Positions 34,378-42,940 of a stretch of DNA of 64,000 nt are shown here, one piece after another. How positions within the stretch are numbered: the stretch's first letter is position 1; each line of letters begins with the position of its first letter. Position numbers and translations under genes: made by a program. The notes beneath the pieces are model-generated. The model saw only the letters and a list, made by a program, of their open reading frames with translations, did no database searches and had not been told where the DNA came from. Source of the DNA: an uncultured Butyricicoccus sp. (GTDB taxonomy: Bacteria > Bacillota > Clostridia > Oscillospirales > Butyricicoccaceae); NCBI GenBank assembly GCA_944376065.1, contig CALWBL010000001.1:186001-250000 (forward strand). Direction: 5' to 3'.

Positions 34378-36189
34378 ATGCGTAAATTTTTAAGGCAATT
34401 TGCACTTGATATGGCAGGCCGCTATAAGAAAATGAGTATTCAAATGGTTATTGCTCGTTCATTTACTGTTGTTGCAATAATCGGCATGGTGTTTATTGTA
34501 AGCAGCCTTGTCTTGCATTTTTCCAGTTCTTCCTCCAAACTTATAATGGAAAATACTGAACGGGTTTTGTATCAAGCAAACCTAAACCTTGATAGTTACC
34601 TTAGAAGAATGATGCGTATTTCTGATACTATGTATTATCGCGTGATAAAACATGCTGATTTAGCTGAAGATTCTATATCTGATAGCATGAATTTACTCTA
34701 TGAAGAAAATCGTGATGCACTTGTTTCTATTGCTCTTTTTAATGGAACTGGTGATTTAATTTACTCCACCCCACTTTCTGCTTTGAAAGAATCTGCTGCA
34801 GCTGAACAAAGCCCTTGGTTTCTTTCTGCACTTGATAAAATGGAAAACCTGCATTTTTCTGCTCCACACATTCAGCGTTTATTTAACCACTCAGATAATC
34901 AATATCATTGGGTAGTATCTTTAAGCAGGTATGTGCAACTTACTTATAATGGCATAACAAAAAGCGGTGTATTGCTTGTAGATATGAATTTCGCTGGTAT
35001 AGAGCAAGTGTGTCAAAATATTGAACTTGCAAATAACGGATATATGTATCTAATCGATGGAAGTGGCGAAATAATATATCACCCAAAGCAGCAACTCATA
35101 TATGCTGGTTTGCATGAGGAAAATAATCTTAAAGCTGCTTTGTATCCTGATGGAACTTTTTCTGAAAAATTTTTAGGAGAAAATAGAAAGATAACTATTA
35201 GAACCGTTGGTTATACTGGCTGGAAACTTGTTGGCGTTGTTCCAAACAAAACATTTAGCACCGATTCACCTCAAATTTGGTTTTTTGGTCTTTCTTTATT
35301 GCTATTTTCTGCATTTTTGCTTGCTTTTGTAAACTTTAGAATATCTGCATATATTTCTGACCCTATACGAAGGCTGGAACATTCTATCAATAACCTAAGA
35401 ATAGGACTTGATGACCTTGAAATTGAAAAAGGCGGTTGTTATGAAGTTGAGAGATTAAGTCACTCTATAAGTTCTATGGTTTCCACTATGCGTCATCTTA
35501 TGGACGATATTATAGAACAAGAACGACAAAAACGACGCAGTGAGCTTGAAATTTTACAATCCCAAATAAACCCTCATTTTCTTTATAACACACTTGATTC
35601 AATTATATGTATGATTGAGTCTGGAAGATATGAAGAATCCATTCAAATGGTCACTTCCCTTGCAAGGTTTTTTAGGATATCTTTAAGCCACGGAAAACGA
35701 ATCATTCCACTCAAAGATGAGCTTGAACATGCAAAACATTATATGACCATTCAGCAGACACGCTTTAAAAACAAATTCATAACCGAAATAACAGCCCAAC
35801 CGGATACCGATGGCATTTATACTTTGAAACTTATTATTCAACCTATTTTAGAAAATGCTATTTATCATGGTATGGCATCATGTGAAGATGATGGTATTAT
35901 ACGTGTCAATGCTTGGCGTGATGGCAATGATTTAATAATAGATGTAACTGATAATGGGCTTGGCATGCGTCCAGAAGTCGCACAATCTCTGCTTGATGAA
36001 AGCCGTCCAAATATTAAAACAAGTGGCTCTGGTATGGGTGTTAGAAATGTACATAGACGCATACAATTAAACTTTGGTGAGCAGTATGGCCTTAGTATTT
36101 TCAGTGAACCTGATGAAGGCACTTGCGTGAGAATTCGCTTGCCTGCACTTGACCAAAATCAAGCAAAAGAAATGGAGGAACAAGCATGA
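34378..36189 (+). CDS. YesM-type sensor histidine kinase
   Basis: A 603-residue membrane kinase. TM1 is about 24-47; a large extracytoplasmic region (Cache-like, about 48-298) holds the sensor; TM2 is about 299-320, followed by a HAMP-like linker. The phospho-acceptor is His400 in SQINPHFLYNTLDSI, the signature of the LytS/YesM group. The ATPase part has IIQPILENAIYHGM, DNGLGM and SGMGVRNVHRRI. Its stop overlaps the next gene by ATGA, so it is coupled to the membrane-anchored binding protein, which suggests that the sensor reads sugar through a partner protein. Confidence 0.92.
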   Translation: MRKFLRQFALDMAGRYKKMSIQMVIARSFTVVAIIGMVFIVSSLVLHFSSSSSKLIMENTERVLYQANLNLDSYLRRMMRISDTMYYRVIKHADLAEDSISDSMNLLYEENRDALVSIALFNGTGDLIYSTPLSALKESAAAEQSPWFLSALDKMENLHFSAPHIQRLFNHSDNQYHWVVSLSRYVQLTYNGITKSGVLLVDMNFAGIEQVCQNIELANNGYMYLIDGSGEIIYHPKQQLIYAGLHEENNLKAALYPDGTFSEKFLGENRKITIRTVGYTGWKLVGVVPNKTFSTDSPQIWFFGLSLLLFSAFLLAFVNFRISAYISDPIRRLEHSINNLRIGLDDLEIEKGGCYEVERLSHSISSMVSTMRHLMDDIIEQERQKRRSELEILQSQINPHFLYNTLDSIICMIESGRYEESIQMVTSLARFFRISLSHGKRIIPLKDELEHAKHYMTIQQTRFKNKFITEITAQPDTDGIYTLKLIIQPILENAIYHGMASCEDDGIIRVNAWRDGNDLIIDVTDNGLGMRPEVAQSLLDESRPNIKTSGSGMGVRNVHRRIQLNFGEQYGLSIFSEPDEGTCVRIRLPALDQNQAKEMEEQA

Positions 36190-37133
36190 AGAAAAATAAT
36201 TTGATTGAACTTGTCATTTTATCTTTTCTGGGTATTGCAGTTTTGATTTCCCTTTTTCTTCCACAACTCCCTAATATAGTAAATAATCAAAAGGTTATTC
36301 AACTTTCTATTATTTTGCGTGAATCTGATAACTATCTTTGGAGCAATACACGCCTTGGGCTGGAGTATGCATGCAATGAATTAAATGCAGAACTTCGCTT
36401 TTTAACACTCTCCACAACTGATGATTCAAATGAACAAATAGAAATTGTAAAACGTGAAATAGAAAGTGGTGCTGACGCAGTTTTAGTCGTTCCAGCTGAC
36501 CCTATGGCATTTTCTGAATGGGTTTCTAGCCAAAAAGACATATGCCCTATCGTTTGCATGGAATCAATGGTTTCAGGCACTGAACTTACAATTTCTCCAG
36601 ATTATGATTCGATTGGAAAATCTCTTGCACTGGCTGCAAGACATAGATGGCGTGGTCAAACAATATGTTTACTTGATACATCAAGTGCTAGAACCGGAAT
36701 ATCCGCTTGTGTCGACGCCGCTGAAAAAACTTTAAATGAATTTAATATTCCTGTCAAAAGAATAAAGTTAAATGATGTTCAGATAAAGGATAATTTAAAG
36801 GCTTTGCTTGCAGAGCATAATTCATCTACACTTATTACATTTGACCCTTACTCAACAGAGCTTGCCGCTAAATATAAGGAAAATAATTCACTTGATTTTA
36901 AATTATATGGCACAGGTGTTAGCGCTTACATAACAAGCTGCATGGAGCGCGGAACAATAACTGCAATCGCTGCATGGAGTGATTATGCCGCAGGCTATCT
37001 TGCTGCTGAAAATGCTATTATGCTTGCAAGAGGAAAACCTGTAAACTTTGAGCCTTTACCCTTTAAAATCATACGTGGAGAGAATATGTATGTATCAGAA
37101 AATGAAAAATTATTATTCCCCGTTATTTCTTAA
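36186..37133 (+). CDS. membrane-anchored periplasmic-binding-like sensor protein
   Basis: A 315-residue protein with an N-terminal hydrophobic segment (about 8-30) and no lipobox, so it is probably held by an uncleaved anchor. The rest is a LacI/RbsB-type sugar-binding fold: QLSIILRESDNYLWSNT, GADAVLVVPADP, DYDSIGKSLALAARHRW and LYGTGVSAYITSCMERG. It overlaps the kinase gene by 4 bp and the following lipoprotein gene by 44 bp. It has no transporter partner here, so it likely hands a ligand signal to the YesM-type kinase. The ligand is unknown. Confidence 0.82.
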   Translation: MKKNNLIELVILSFLGIAVLISLFLPQLPNIVNNQKVIQLSIILRESDNYLWSNTRLGLEYACNELNAELRFLTLSTTDDSNEQIEIVKREIESGADAVLVVPADPMAFSEWVSSQKDICPIVCMESMVSGTELTISPDYDSIGKSLALAARHRWRGQTICLLDTSSARTGISACVDAAEKTLNEFNIPVKRIKLNDVQIKDNLKALLAEHNSSTLITFDPYSTELAAKYKENNSLDFKLYGTGVSAYITSCMERGTITAIAAWSDYAAGYLAAENAIMLARGKPVNFEPLPFKIIRGENMYVSENEKLLFPVIS

Positions 37134-38124
37134 AGTTATTATCTGCACCTTGTTTTTACTATCAGTTTCAGCTTGTAAAAGCTATAATGATTCCAAATTA
37201 TCCACAAACACATTACGTGTCGGTGTGGCATTATACACCCAAGATGATACTTTTATTGCAAGCATTGTGCAAAATCTTGAGAAATTGGCAAGAGAAAACG
37301 AAAACGACACTAAAAATTTAAAAATAAACCTAACAATAATGGACGGTCGCAGCAATCAAACAACCCAAATGGACCAGATAGACCAACTCATTAGACGAGA
37401 TTATGACATTCTTTGTGTTAATATTGTTGACAGAACTGCCGCGTCTGTGCTAATTGATAAAGCCAAAGAATCAAATATACCTGTGATTTTCTTTAACCGT
37501 CAACCTGTTGCAGAGGACATGGAGCGTTGGGAAAATATTTATTATGTAGGCTCTAAAGGCGAAGAAGGAGGGGTTTTACAGGGTCAAATTGTTTTAAACG
37601 CATGGCTAAATAACAAAAGTCTATATGATAAAAATAATGATAATATTATTCAGTATGTCATGCTTGAAGGCGAGCCTGGTCATCAAGATGCTTTACTTCG
37701 TACGGAATATTCAGTAAAAACGCTTACTGATAATGATATAGCTGTTGAAAAGTTATCTAGTGATAGTGCTAATTGGAGCCGCAGTCAAGCGGCTACAAAA
37801 ACCAGTGAATGGATAAATGAATTTGGAAAGCAAATAGAGGTAGTTTTTGCAAATAATGATGATATGGCCTTAGGTGCTATTGATGCTTTTACTGAAGCTC
37901 AGCTTGATATTCCTCTTATTGTGGGAGTAGATGCAATAGAACCCGCACTTGATGCCATAAAATCTGGCACTTTATATGGCACTGTTAAAAATGATGCTGT
38001 AGGCATATCAAACAATATGATGGAGCTAATACTTATTCTTTACAATGGCGATGACCCAAAAGATAAAATGCAAATTGATGATGAGCACTATTTATGGCTG
38101 CCATATGAGATTATAACCCGGTAA
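37090..38124 (+). CDS. MglB-like sugar-binding lipoprotein beside the sensor kinase
   Basis: A 345-residue lipoprotein with lipobox SVSAC and MglB fold. The start 37090 is chosen because GGAGAG lies 7 bases upstream and gives a clean signal peptide; it overlaps the previous gene by 44 bp. It is a paralogue of the importer's MglB (compare IPVIFFNRQ, NNDDMALGA, VGVDAIEPALDA, calcium-like loop DKNNDNIIQY). It keeps GEPGHQDALLRT, which holds the His and Asp that contact glucose/galactose in Escherichia coli MglB and that the transporter copy has lost. Likely a dedicated glucose/galactose receptor for the kinase. Confidence 0.88.
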   Translation: MYQKMKNYYSPLFLKVIICTLFLLSVSACKSYNDSKLSTNTLRVGVALYTQDDTFIASIVQNLEKLARENENDTKNLKINLTIMDGRSNQTTQMDQIDQLIRRDYDILCVNIVDRTAASVLIDKAKESNIPVIFFNRQPVAEDMERWENIYYVGSKGEEGGVLQGQIVLNAWLNNKSLYDKNNDNIIQYVMLEGEPGHQDALLRTEYSVKTLTDNDIAVEKLSSDSANWSRSQAATKTSEWINEFGKQIEVVFANNDDMALGAIDAFTEAQLDIPLIVGVDAIEPALDAIKSGTLYGTVKNDAVGISNNMMELILILYNGDDPKDKMQIDDEHYLWLPYEIITR

Positions 38125-38134
38125 AAAACGCAAA

Positions 38135-38168
38135 AAAATGGTCAGAATGAATTTCTTCTGACCATTTT
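38135..38168. terminator. bidirectional terminator between the sensor lipoprotein and BI-1 genes
   Basis: AAAATGGTCAGAA / TTCTGACCATTTT, 8-base loop, T/A-rich on both sides; the minus-strand BI-1 stop is 4 bases away. Confidence 0.88.
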
Positions 38169-38171
38169 AAT

Positions 38172-38852
38172 TTAATCCTTTGAAAACAATCTGAGAATAT
38201 ACAAAAACAGATTTACAAAATCAAGATAAAGCTGTAAAGCTGAAATAATAGCTGTACGCTTCAACATATTTTCATCATGGCTGTATGCTTCATATAAAGC
38301 CTTTATTTTTTGTGTATCATAAGCTGTAAATCCTAGAAAAATCGCAACTCCAACAAAACAGAAAAGTCTTTCCATTCCGCCAAAGTCAAAGAACATTGCA
38401 ACCAGATTAAAAATTACTAAAAATATAAGTCCGCTGATTAAAATTGGCTGCAATCTGCTCAAATCCACGGATGTAAAATAACCAACAACCGCCATTACTC
38501 CGAAATAAATAGCAGTTACACCAAATGCCAGCATTAAAGCGGATACATTAAAATAGAAAAAATATGTCGAGAAAGTAAGACCATTTAATATAGCATAAAC
38601 AAAAAACAGAACTCTTGACGCTGCAACCGACATTTTACTTACTCTTGCAGATAGGAATATCACTGTTCCAAGCTCCAAAGCTGCCAAAAGCGCCATTGCT
38701 GGAAGCGATAAAAGCATCATAACCAGGCCGCTTTTATAAACGCCTATCATAAAACAAAAAGTTACCATAAGTCCCAAAAACATCCAGCCAAATGTTTTTG
38801 AAGTGTACTTCTTTAATGACTGCGTTTTAGAAGTATAAAATGAGTCATTCAT
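38172..38852 (-). CDS. Bax inhibitor-1 / YccA family membrane protein
   Basis: A 226-residue integral membrane protein with seven hydrophobic segments. It has the BI-1 family pattern: GWMFLGLMVTFCFMIG near the start, ILNGLTFSTYFF in the middle, and the loop FLGFTAYDTQKIKALYEAY before the last segment ALQLYLDFVNLFLYILRLF. Family members include calcium-leak channels (YetJ) and modulators of membrane proteases (YccA); the role here is not determined. ATG 38852 is preferred to an upstream GTG because AAGGTGGTGA precedes it at the right distance. A possible promoter is TAGACG-17-TATACT at 38932-38904. Confidence 0.9.
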   Translation of the reverse strand: MNDSFYTSKTQSLKKYTSKTFGWMFLGLMVTFCFMIGVYKSGLVMMLLSLPAMALLAALELGTVIFLSARVSKMSVAASRVLFFVYAILNGLTFSTYFFYFNVSALMLAFGVTAIYFGVMAVVGYFTSVDLSRLQPILISGLIFLVIFNLVAMFFDFGGMERLFCFVGVAIFLGFTAYDTQKIKALYEAYSHDENMLKRTAIISALQLYLDFVNLFLYILRLFSKD

Positions 38853-38903
38853 TTTAGTCACCACCTTAAAATAATAGAAATAACATGTTACCCTTATTTT
38901 TTA

Positions 38904-38932
38904 AGTATATCATAAACTGTATTTTACGTCTA
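38904..38932 (-). promoter_or_regulatory. possible BI-1 gene promoter
   Basis: On the minus strand TAGACG, a 17-base spacer and TATACT, about 50 bases before the start codon. The -35 box matches consensus at four of six positions. Confidence 0.45.
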
Positions 38933-39083
38933 TATAGCTTTAGTATATTTTTTGCATCATTTAAATATGTTTATCACTTCATGTAATTTTTAAAAGGTTT
39001 GTTAACTTTCATTATAAAGCAAGACGTTTGACTAATTTTGTGATATTATAAAAATAGAAATTTAGACTATAAGGGCTGATGGT

Positions 39084-40037
39084 ATGAATATCAAATGCAC
39101 CCAAAATATCTTTAAAAGCTCAAATGGTGTTTCCTCTATCACTTACTATATTCTAACACCTGAAGATGTTGAGATACGTGGTGTAATACAGATTGCACAT
39201 GGTATGTGTGAATACTTCTCCCGCTACACAGTGTTTGCTAAATACCTGTGTAGCCTTGGTTTTATTGTTTGCGGAAACGACCATCTAGGTCACGGTGCAT
39301 CGGTTTCCAGAGAAACAGAGCTTGGTTTTTTTGCCCCTAAAAACGGTTGGTCATGTCTTGTAGACGATATGAAACAACTTACTGATATTATAAGAACTCG
39401 CTATCCTGATTTGCCATTTTATCTTTTTGGTCATTCTATGGGTTCACTACTAGCCAGATTATATCTTCCGCTTTATGGCAAAGATATTCAGGGCTGTATA
39501 CTTTGTGGAACAGTTGGTCCTGTTCCATTTGCTAGAACTGGTATTCGCCTTGCAGATTCTGTTGTTCACACTAAGGGAATGACATATCGCTCTGCTTTTC
39601 TATCAAAAATGGCTTTTAATAATTTTAACAAAAAAATTTCTCAGCCATGTTCTACATTTTCGTGGTTATCTCGTGACCCTAGCATAGTTGAACTTTTTCA
39701 GTCAGACAATAAATGTAATTTTGTATTCACTGCAACCGGCTTTAGAGATTTGTTTACACTGGTGCAGAGGGCTAATCATGTCCGCTGTTTTAGAACTACT
39801 CCACATAATACTCCAATATTGCTTATCGCTGGTGATAAAGACCCTGTTGGAAGTTATGGAGATGGCGTTAGAACCGTCGCAAGAATGTACCGTGCAGCAG
39901 GTCAAAAAGATGTTGATGTCATTTTTTACAAAGACGGTAGACATGAGATTTTAAACGAACTTAATCATCTTGATGTGTTTGGTGACATTTCTCGCTGGAT
40001 TGAAAAACATCTTCCAGAGAAAAATGAAAGTGCATAA
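39084..40037 (+). CDS. alpha/beta hydrolase, monoacylglycerol-lipase/lysophospholipase type
   Basis: A 317-residue cytoplasmic serine hydrolase (Hydrolase_4/PldB group). The nucleophile Ser is in FGHSMGSLLARLYL, the oxyanion region in IAHGMCEYFSRY, the lid-side motif in GNDHLGHGAS, the acid in LLIAGDKDPVG and the catalytic His in DGRHEILNEL. These fit a lipase or esterase acting on small acylglycerols or lysophospholipids; substrate is not certain. The SD is weak (AAGGG). It is a single gene with its own terminator. Confidence 0.88.
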   Translation: MNIKCTQNIFKSSNGVSSITYYILTPEDVEIRGVIQIAHGMCEYFSRYTVFAKYLCSLGFIVCGNDHLGHGASVSRETELGFFAPKNGWSCLVDDMKQLTDIIRTRYPDLPFYLFGHSMGSLLARLYLPLYGKDIQGCILCGTVGPVPFARTGIRLADSVVHTKGMTYRSAFLSKMAFNNFNKKISQPCSTFSWLSRDPSIVELFQSDNKCNFVFTATGFRDLFTLVQRANHVRCFRTTPHNTPILLIAGDKDPVGSYGDGVRTVARMYRAAGQKDVDVIFYKDGRHEILNELNHLDVFGDISRWIEKHLPEKNESA

Positions 40038-40042
40038 TTTCA

Positions 40043-40076
40043 GCCGTCCGGTTCTAGTACATCGGACGGCATTTTA
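40043..40076 (+). terminator. terminator after the hydrolase gene
   Basis: GCCGTCCG / CGGACGGC stem, 12-base loop, then ATTTTACTG. The U-tract is short. Confidence 0.75.
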
Positions 40077-40106
40077 CTGAATATACTTAATTTAAGGAGG
40101 GTTAAA

Positions 40107-40988
40107 ATGAAATCTCCGAAACATATCCTTTTAAAAAGCAGTGCAGTTGCTGCTGGTTTGCTAACTGCGGTCACAGTTTGGCAAAATGTAAATATTAAAA
40201 TAACGCGTTATCATATTTATTCTAACCATCTTCCAACTGCGTTCGATGATTTTAGAATTGTACTTCTTTCGGATATTCATAGCCGCAACTTTGGCTTAAA
40301 TCAAAAATCACTTATAACCAGAGTTAAAAAAATGCGTCCAGATATTATTCTTGTATCTGGCGATTGGGTGGATTCAAAACATGGCGAGGTTGCAACCTGT
40401 GTTGAGCAAGCCAAACTTTTGCGGCAAATATCGCCCGTTTGGGCTATATATGGCAACCACGAAATAAGGAGAATACGTAAAACTGGTGATGATATAATTC
40501 ATGGTCAACTTTCAGATGCTGGAGTGAAATTTTTACATACTTCTGGTACTCGAATCGAGCGTGGCAATGCATATTTAAACTTAATTGGCGTAGAGGACGA
40601 TATTCAAATATCAGAACATGCAAGAAAGAAAAAACATATAGCAAGTACAAAATCTATGCTCAAGCGTGTTATGCATGGTATACTGCCCGATGAATTCACT
40701 ATCTTAATGGCACACCACCCAGAGTTCTTAAATGTATATTCATCACACCCAATAGACCTCGTTGTTTCTGGTCATGCTCATGGTGGTCAAGTAAGAATAC
40801 CATTTATAGGTGGACTTGTCGCGCCTGGACAGGGTATATTCCCACGTTACACATCGGGAAAACACAATCAAAATAACACTCAAATGGTTGTAAGCCGAGG
40901 TCTTGGCGGTTGGAAACCGATTCGCATTTTTAATCAGCCTGAAATTGTTGTTATGACGCTTCATAAAGGTTTAGCTCCAAAAAAATAG
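40107..40988 (+). CDS. YkuE-like membrane-anchored metallophosphoesterase
   Basis: A 293-residue phosphoesterase with an N-terminal hydrophobic stretch (about 12-30). All five metal/catalytic motifs are present: LLSDIHSRNFG, VSGDWVDS, YGNHEIRR, MAHHPEFL and VSGHAHGGQVRIP, followed by the family-specific GGLVAPGQG. YkuE-type enzymes are exported or anchored outside and the substrate is not firmly known. Unlike the phosphoesterase at 19660 this one has an intact D-x-H. SD AAGGAGGG. Confidence 0.88.
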   Translation: MKSPKHILLKSSAVAAGLLTAVTVWQNVNIKITRYHIYSNHLPTAFDDFRIVLLSDIHSRNFGLNQKSLITRVKKMRPDIILVSGDWVDSKHGEVATCVEQAKLLRQISPVWAIYGNHEIRRIRKTGDDIIHGQLSDAGVKFLHTSGTRIERGNAYLNLIGVEDDIQISEHARKKKHIASTKSMLKRVMHGILPDEFTILMAHHPEFLNVYSSHPIDLVVSGHAHGGQVRIPFIGGLVAPGQGIFPRYTSGKHNQNNTQMVVSRGLGGWKPIRIFNQPEIVVMTLHKGLAPKK

Positions 40989-41023
40989 AAAAAGACCATT
41001 CATAAAATTATGAATGGTCTTTT
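40988..41023. terminator. bidirectional terminator between the YkuE-like gene and yaaT
   Basis: Perfect 15-bp stem AAAAAGACCATTCAT / ATGAATGGTCTTTTT with a 6-base loop; works for both converging genes. Confidence 0.95.
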
Positions 41024-41028
41024 TAGTT

Positions 41029-42018
41029 TTATTCAGTTACATGCTCAAATTCATCATCAGATGATTTTTTACGTTTACGCTGATTATTGCGATTACGCTT
41101 TCGACGTGGCTTTTCCCCATCTGGTTCTTCTGATGCAACCAGTTTAGTATCTTCTTCTAAAATATCTAGCTCATCTGTGTCATTTTTTTTGTTTTCACAT
41201 TTCCTTTTGCCTGATTTAATTATGCAGCAATCTGAGCAGGCGAAAGTTTTCGGTGCATCATCACTATCATCAAGCTGAACTTTACATGTTCCGCAAATAA
41301 CCTGAGTTGAAACTACTGTACCTTTGCCCTCTGGAGTTTGCACCACGCTATCAACACGAGGTGTAATTTTCTGCATTTCATGATAACCGTCATGTTCATA
41401 CTTTAGGCAGCACATAAGCCTGCCGCAAGTGCCGGAAATTTTGGTTGGATTGAGAGATAAATTTTGGTCTTTTGCCATATTTATTGACACAGGCTGAAAG
41501 TCTTCCAAGTAGCTTGCACAACAAAGCTCTCTGCCACAAATACCAAGGCCCCCTACCATTTTAGCCTCATCACGAACACCAATCTGTCTAAGCTCAATTC
41601 TGGTGCGGAAAATAGATGCTAAATCCTTTACAAGGCCTCTAAAATCAACTCTGCCATCGGCGGTAAAATAAAATAGAATTTTATTAAGGTCAAATGTACA
41701 TTCAACGGACACTAGGTTCATATCCAGTTTATGCTCTGATATTTTCTTTTTGCAGATGTCAAAAGCCTCTTTTGCTTGCTGTTCATTTCCTCTAGCAACT
41801 TGGAGGTCGGTTTCAGTTGCTATTCTAATAACTTTTTTTAAAGGCTTAACAACATTCTCATCATCAATCTCACGGTTGCCTTGAGCACATTCACCACATT
41901 CTATACCCCTTGCAGTTTCAACGATTACGTGCTGACCTGCATGAATATCTAAACCATTTGGGTCAAAATGATACACTTTACCCACTTTTTTAAAGCGGAT
42001 ACCAACTATTGTTGCCAA
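41029..42018 (-). CDS. PSP1-domain protein YaaT (RicT-like)
   Basis: A 329-residue protein with the PSP1 domain (about residues 55-145) and many conserved cysteines: IECGECAQG, GICGRELCCASYL, GTCGRLMCCLKYEHDGY and CGTCKV. In Bacillus YaaT (RicT) belongs to the Ric complex, binds Fe-S and affects sporulation, competence and RNase Y action. A TTG at 42018 is chosen as start because AGGAGG lies 9 bases upstream; the ATG at 42045 has no SD. The C-terminal 60 residues are acidic, then basic (KPRRKRNRNNQRKRKKSS) and look disordered. It lies directly after holB, the same order as in Bacillus. Confidence 0.9.
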   Translation of the reverse strand: MATIVGIRFKKVGKVYHFDPNGLDIHAGQHVIVETARGIECGECAQGNREIDDENVVKPLKKVIRIATETDLQVARGNEQQAKEAFDICKKKISEHKLDMNLVSVECTFDLNKILFYFTADGRVDFRGLVKDLASIFRTRIELRQIGVRDEAKMVGGLGICGRELCCASYLEDFQPVSINMAKDQNLSLNPTKISGTCGRLMCCLKYEHDGYHEMQKITPRVDSVVQTPEGKGTVVSTQVICGTCKVQLDDSDDAPKTFACSDCCIIKSGKRKCENKKNDTDELDILEEDTKLVASEEPDGEKPRRKRNRNNQRKRKKSSDDEFEHVTE

Positions 42019-42045
42019 TTTTAGTTTCCTCCTATAACACGACAT

Positions 42046-42918
42046 TTACACAAAACATATTTCATATGCTGTGGCACAAAGACCTGCACATACTATTACT
42101 GGTGCAGCATTTCCTTGCACTCTCTCTCGTAAAATGCCAATAAAATCATATAATTTTATAATTTTTTCCACAGAAACTCTATTTGCAAGTTCAGTTTGTC
42201 CTATTTCAGGCAATATACTTGCTGAAAGTCCATTTGCAAAAAATATTGAGTCACGAAGTGCAGTTTGAATAAGCCCTAAAACTAAACGTAAATCAGGTTT
42301 TGATAATTTTTCAAATGCCATTGCGTTAATTAACATTTGATATTCATTAGCATTTGATAACGCTTTTAAAAAGCCTCTTACGTGATTCATGTGTGTATTA
42401 TCAATTTTATCTTGTTTTGAAACAGGTGCTAAATTATATTTGCTGCATCTTGAGAGAATTGTTTCCAGAATACTGCCTGGCTGCTCGCTTGTCAGAATAA
42501 AAAAGGCATATTCTGGCGGTTCTTCAAGCACTTTAAGCAAAGCATTTTGTGCTGCAATATTTAATTTATGAGCATGGCGAATTAGAACAACCCGTCTATC
42601 GCAATCGTTTGGGAGCAAATAAATTTGTTGTCTTAACTCTCTTGCAACTGCAACAGGAATTTCCTGTTCCTTATAATCAATATATTCTAAATCTGGGTGA
42701 GAATTATGCTGTATTTTTCGACATGACTGGCACACACCACAAGGTTTTTGCCCTGAACCTGTACAAAGCAAACCGGCTGCAATAGTATTTGCAAGCGACC
42801 ATTTGCCACTGCCCTGACTGCCTGTTATAAGCACCGTTTGCGGAAAACGGTGATAAAGTGCAGCTTTAAGGCTTTTTATAACTTCGGTATTGCCTGAAAA
42901 GCTCTCAAAGCTCAGCAT
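42046..42918 (-). CDS. holB: DNA polymerase III delta' subunit
   Basis: A 290-residue AAA+ clamp-loader subunit. The Walker A is GSQGSGKWS, four cysteines (CTGSG, CGVCQSC) form the zinc module, and the conserved NAALLKVLEEPP-like stretch reads NALLKVLEEPPEYAFFILTS. It helps load the sliding clamp at replication forks. The second of two close Met codons (42918) is chosen because GGAG is 7 bases away, while the first is only 1 base from it. Context decarboxylase-holB-yaaT resembles the Bacillus yaaO-tmk-holB-yaaT region but tmk is missing here. Confidence 0.9.
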   Translation of the reverse strand: MLSFESFSGNTEVIKSLKAALYHRFPQTVLITGSQGSGKWSLANTIAAGLLCTGSGQKPCGVCQSCRKIQHNSHPDLEYIDYKEQEIPVAVARELRQQIYLLPNDCDRRVVLIRHAHKLNIAAQNALLKVLEEPPEYAFFILTSEQPGSILETILSRCSKYNLAPVSKQDKIDNTHMNHVRGFLKALSNANEYQMLINAMAFEKLSKPDLRLVLGLIQTALRDSIFFANGLSASILPEIGQTELANRVSVEKIIKLYDFIGILRERVQGNAAPVIVCAGLCATAYEICFV

Positions 42919-42940
42919 ATACATTCTCCTTTATAATTAG

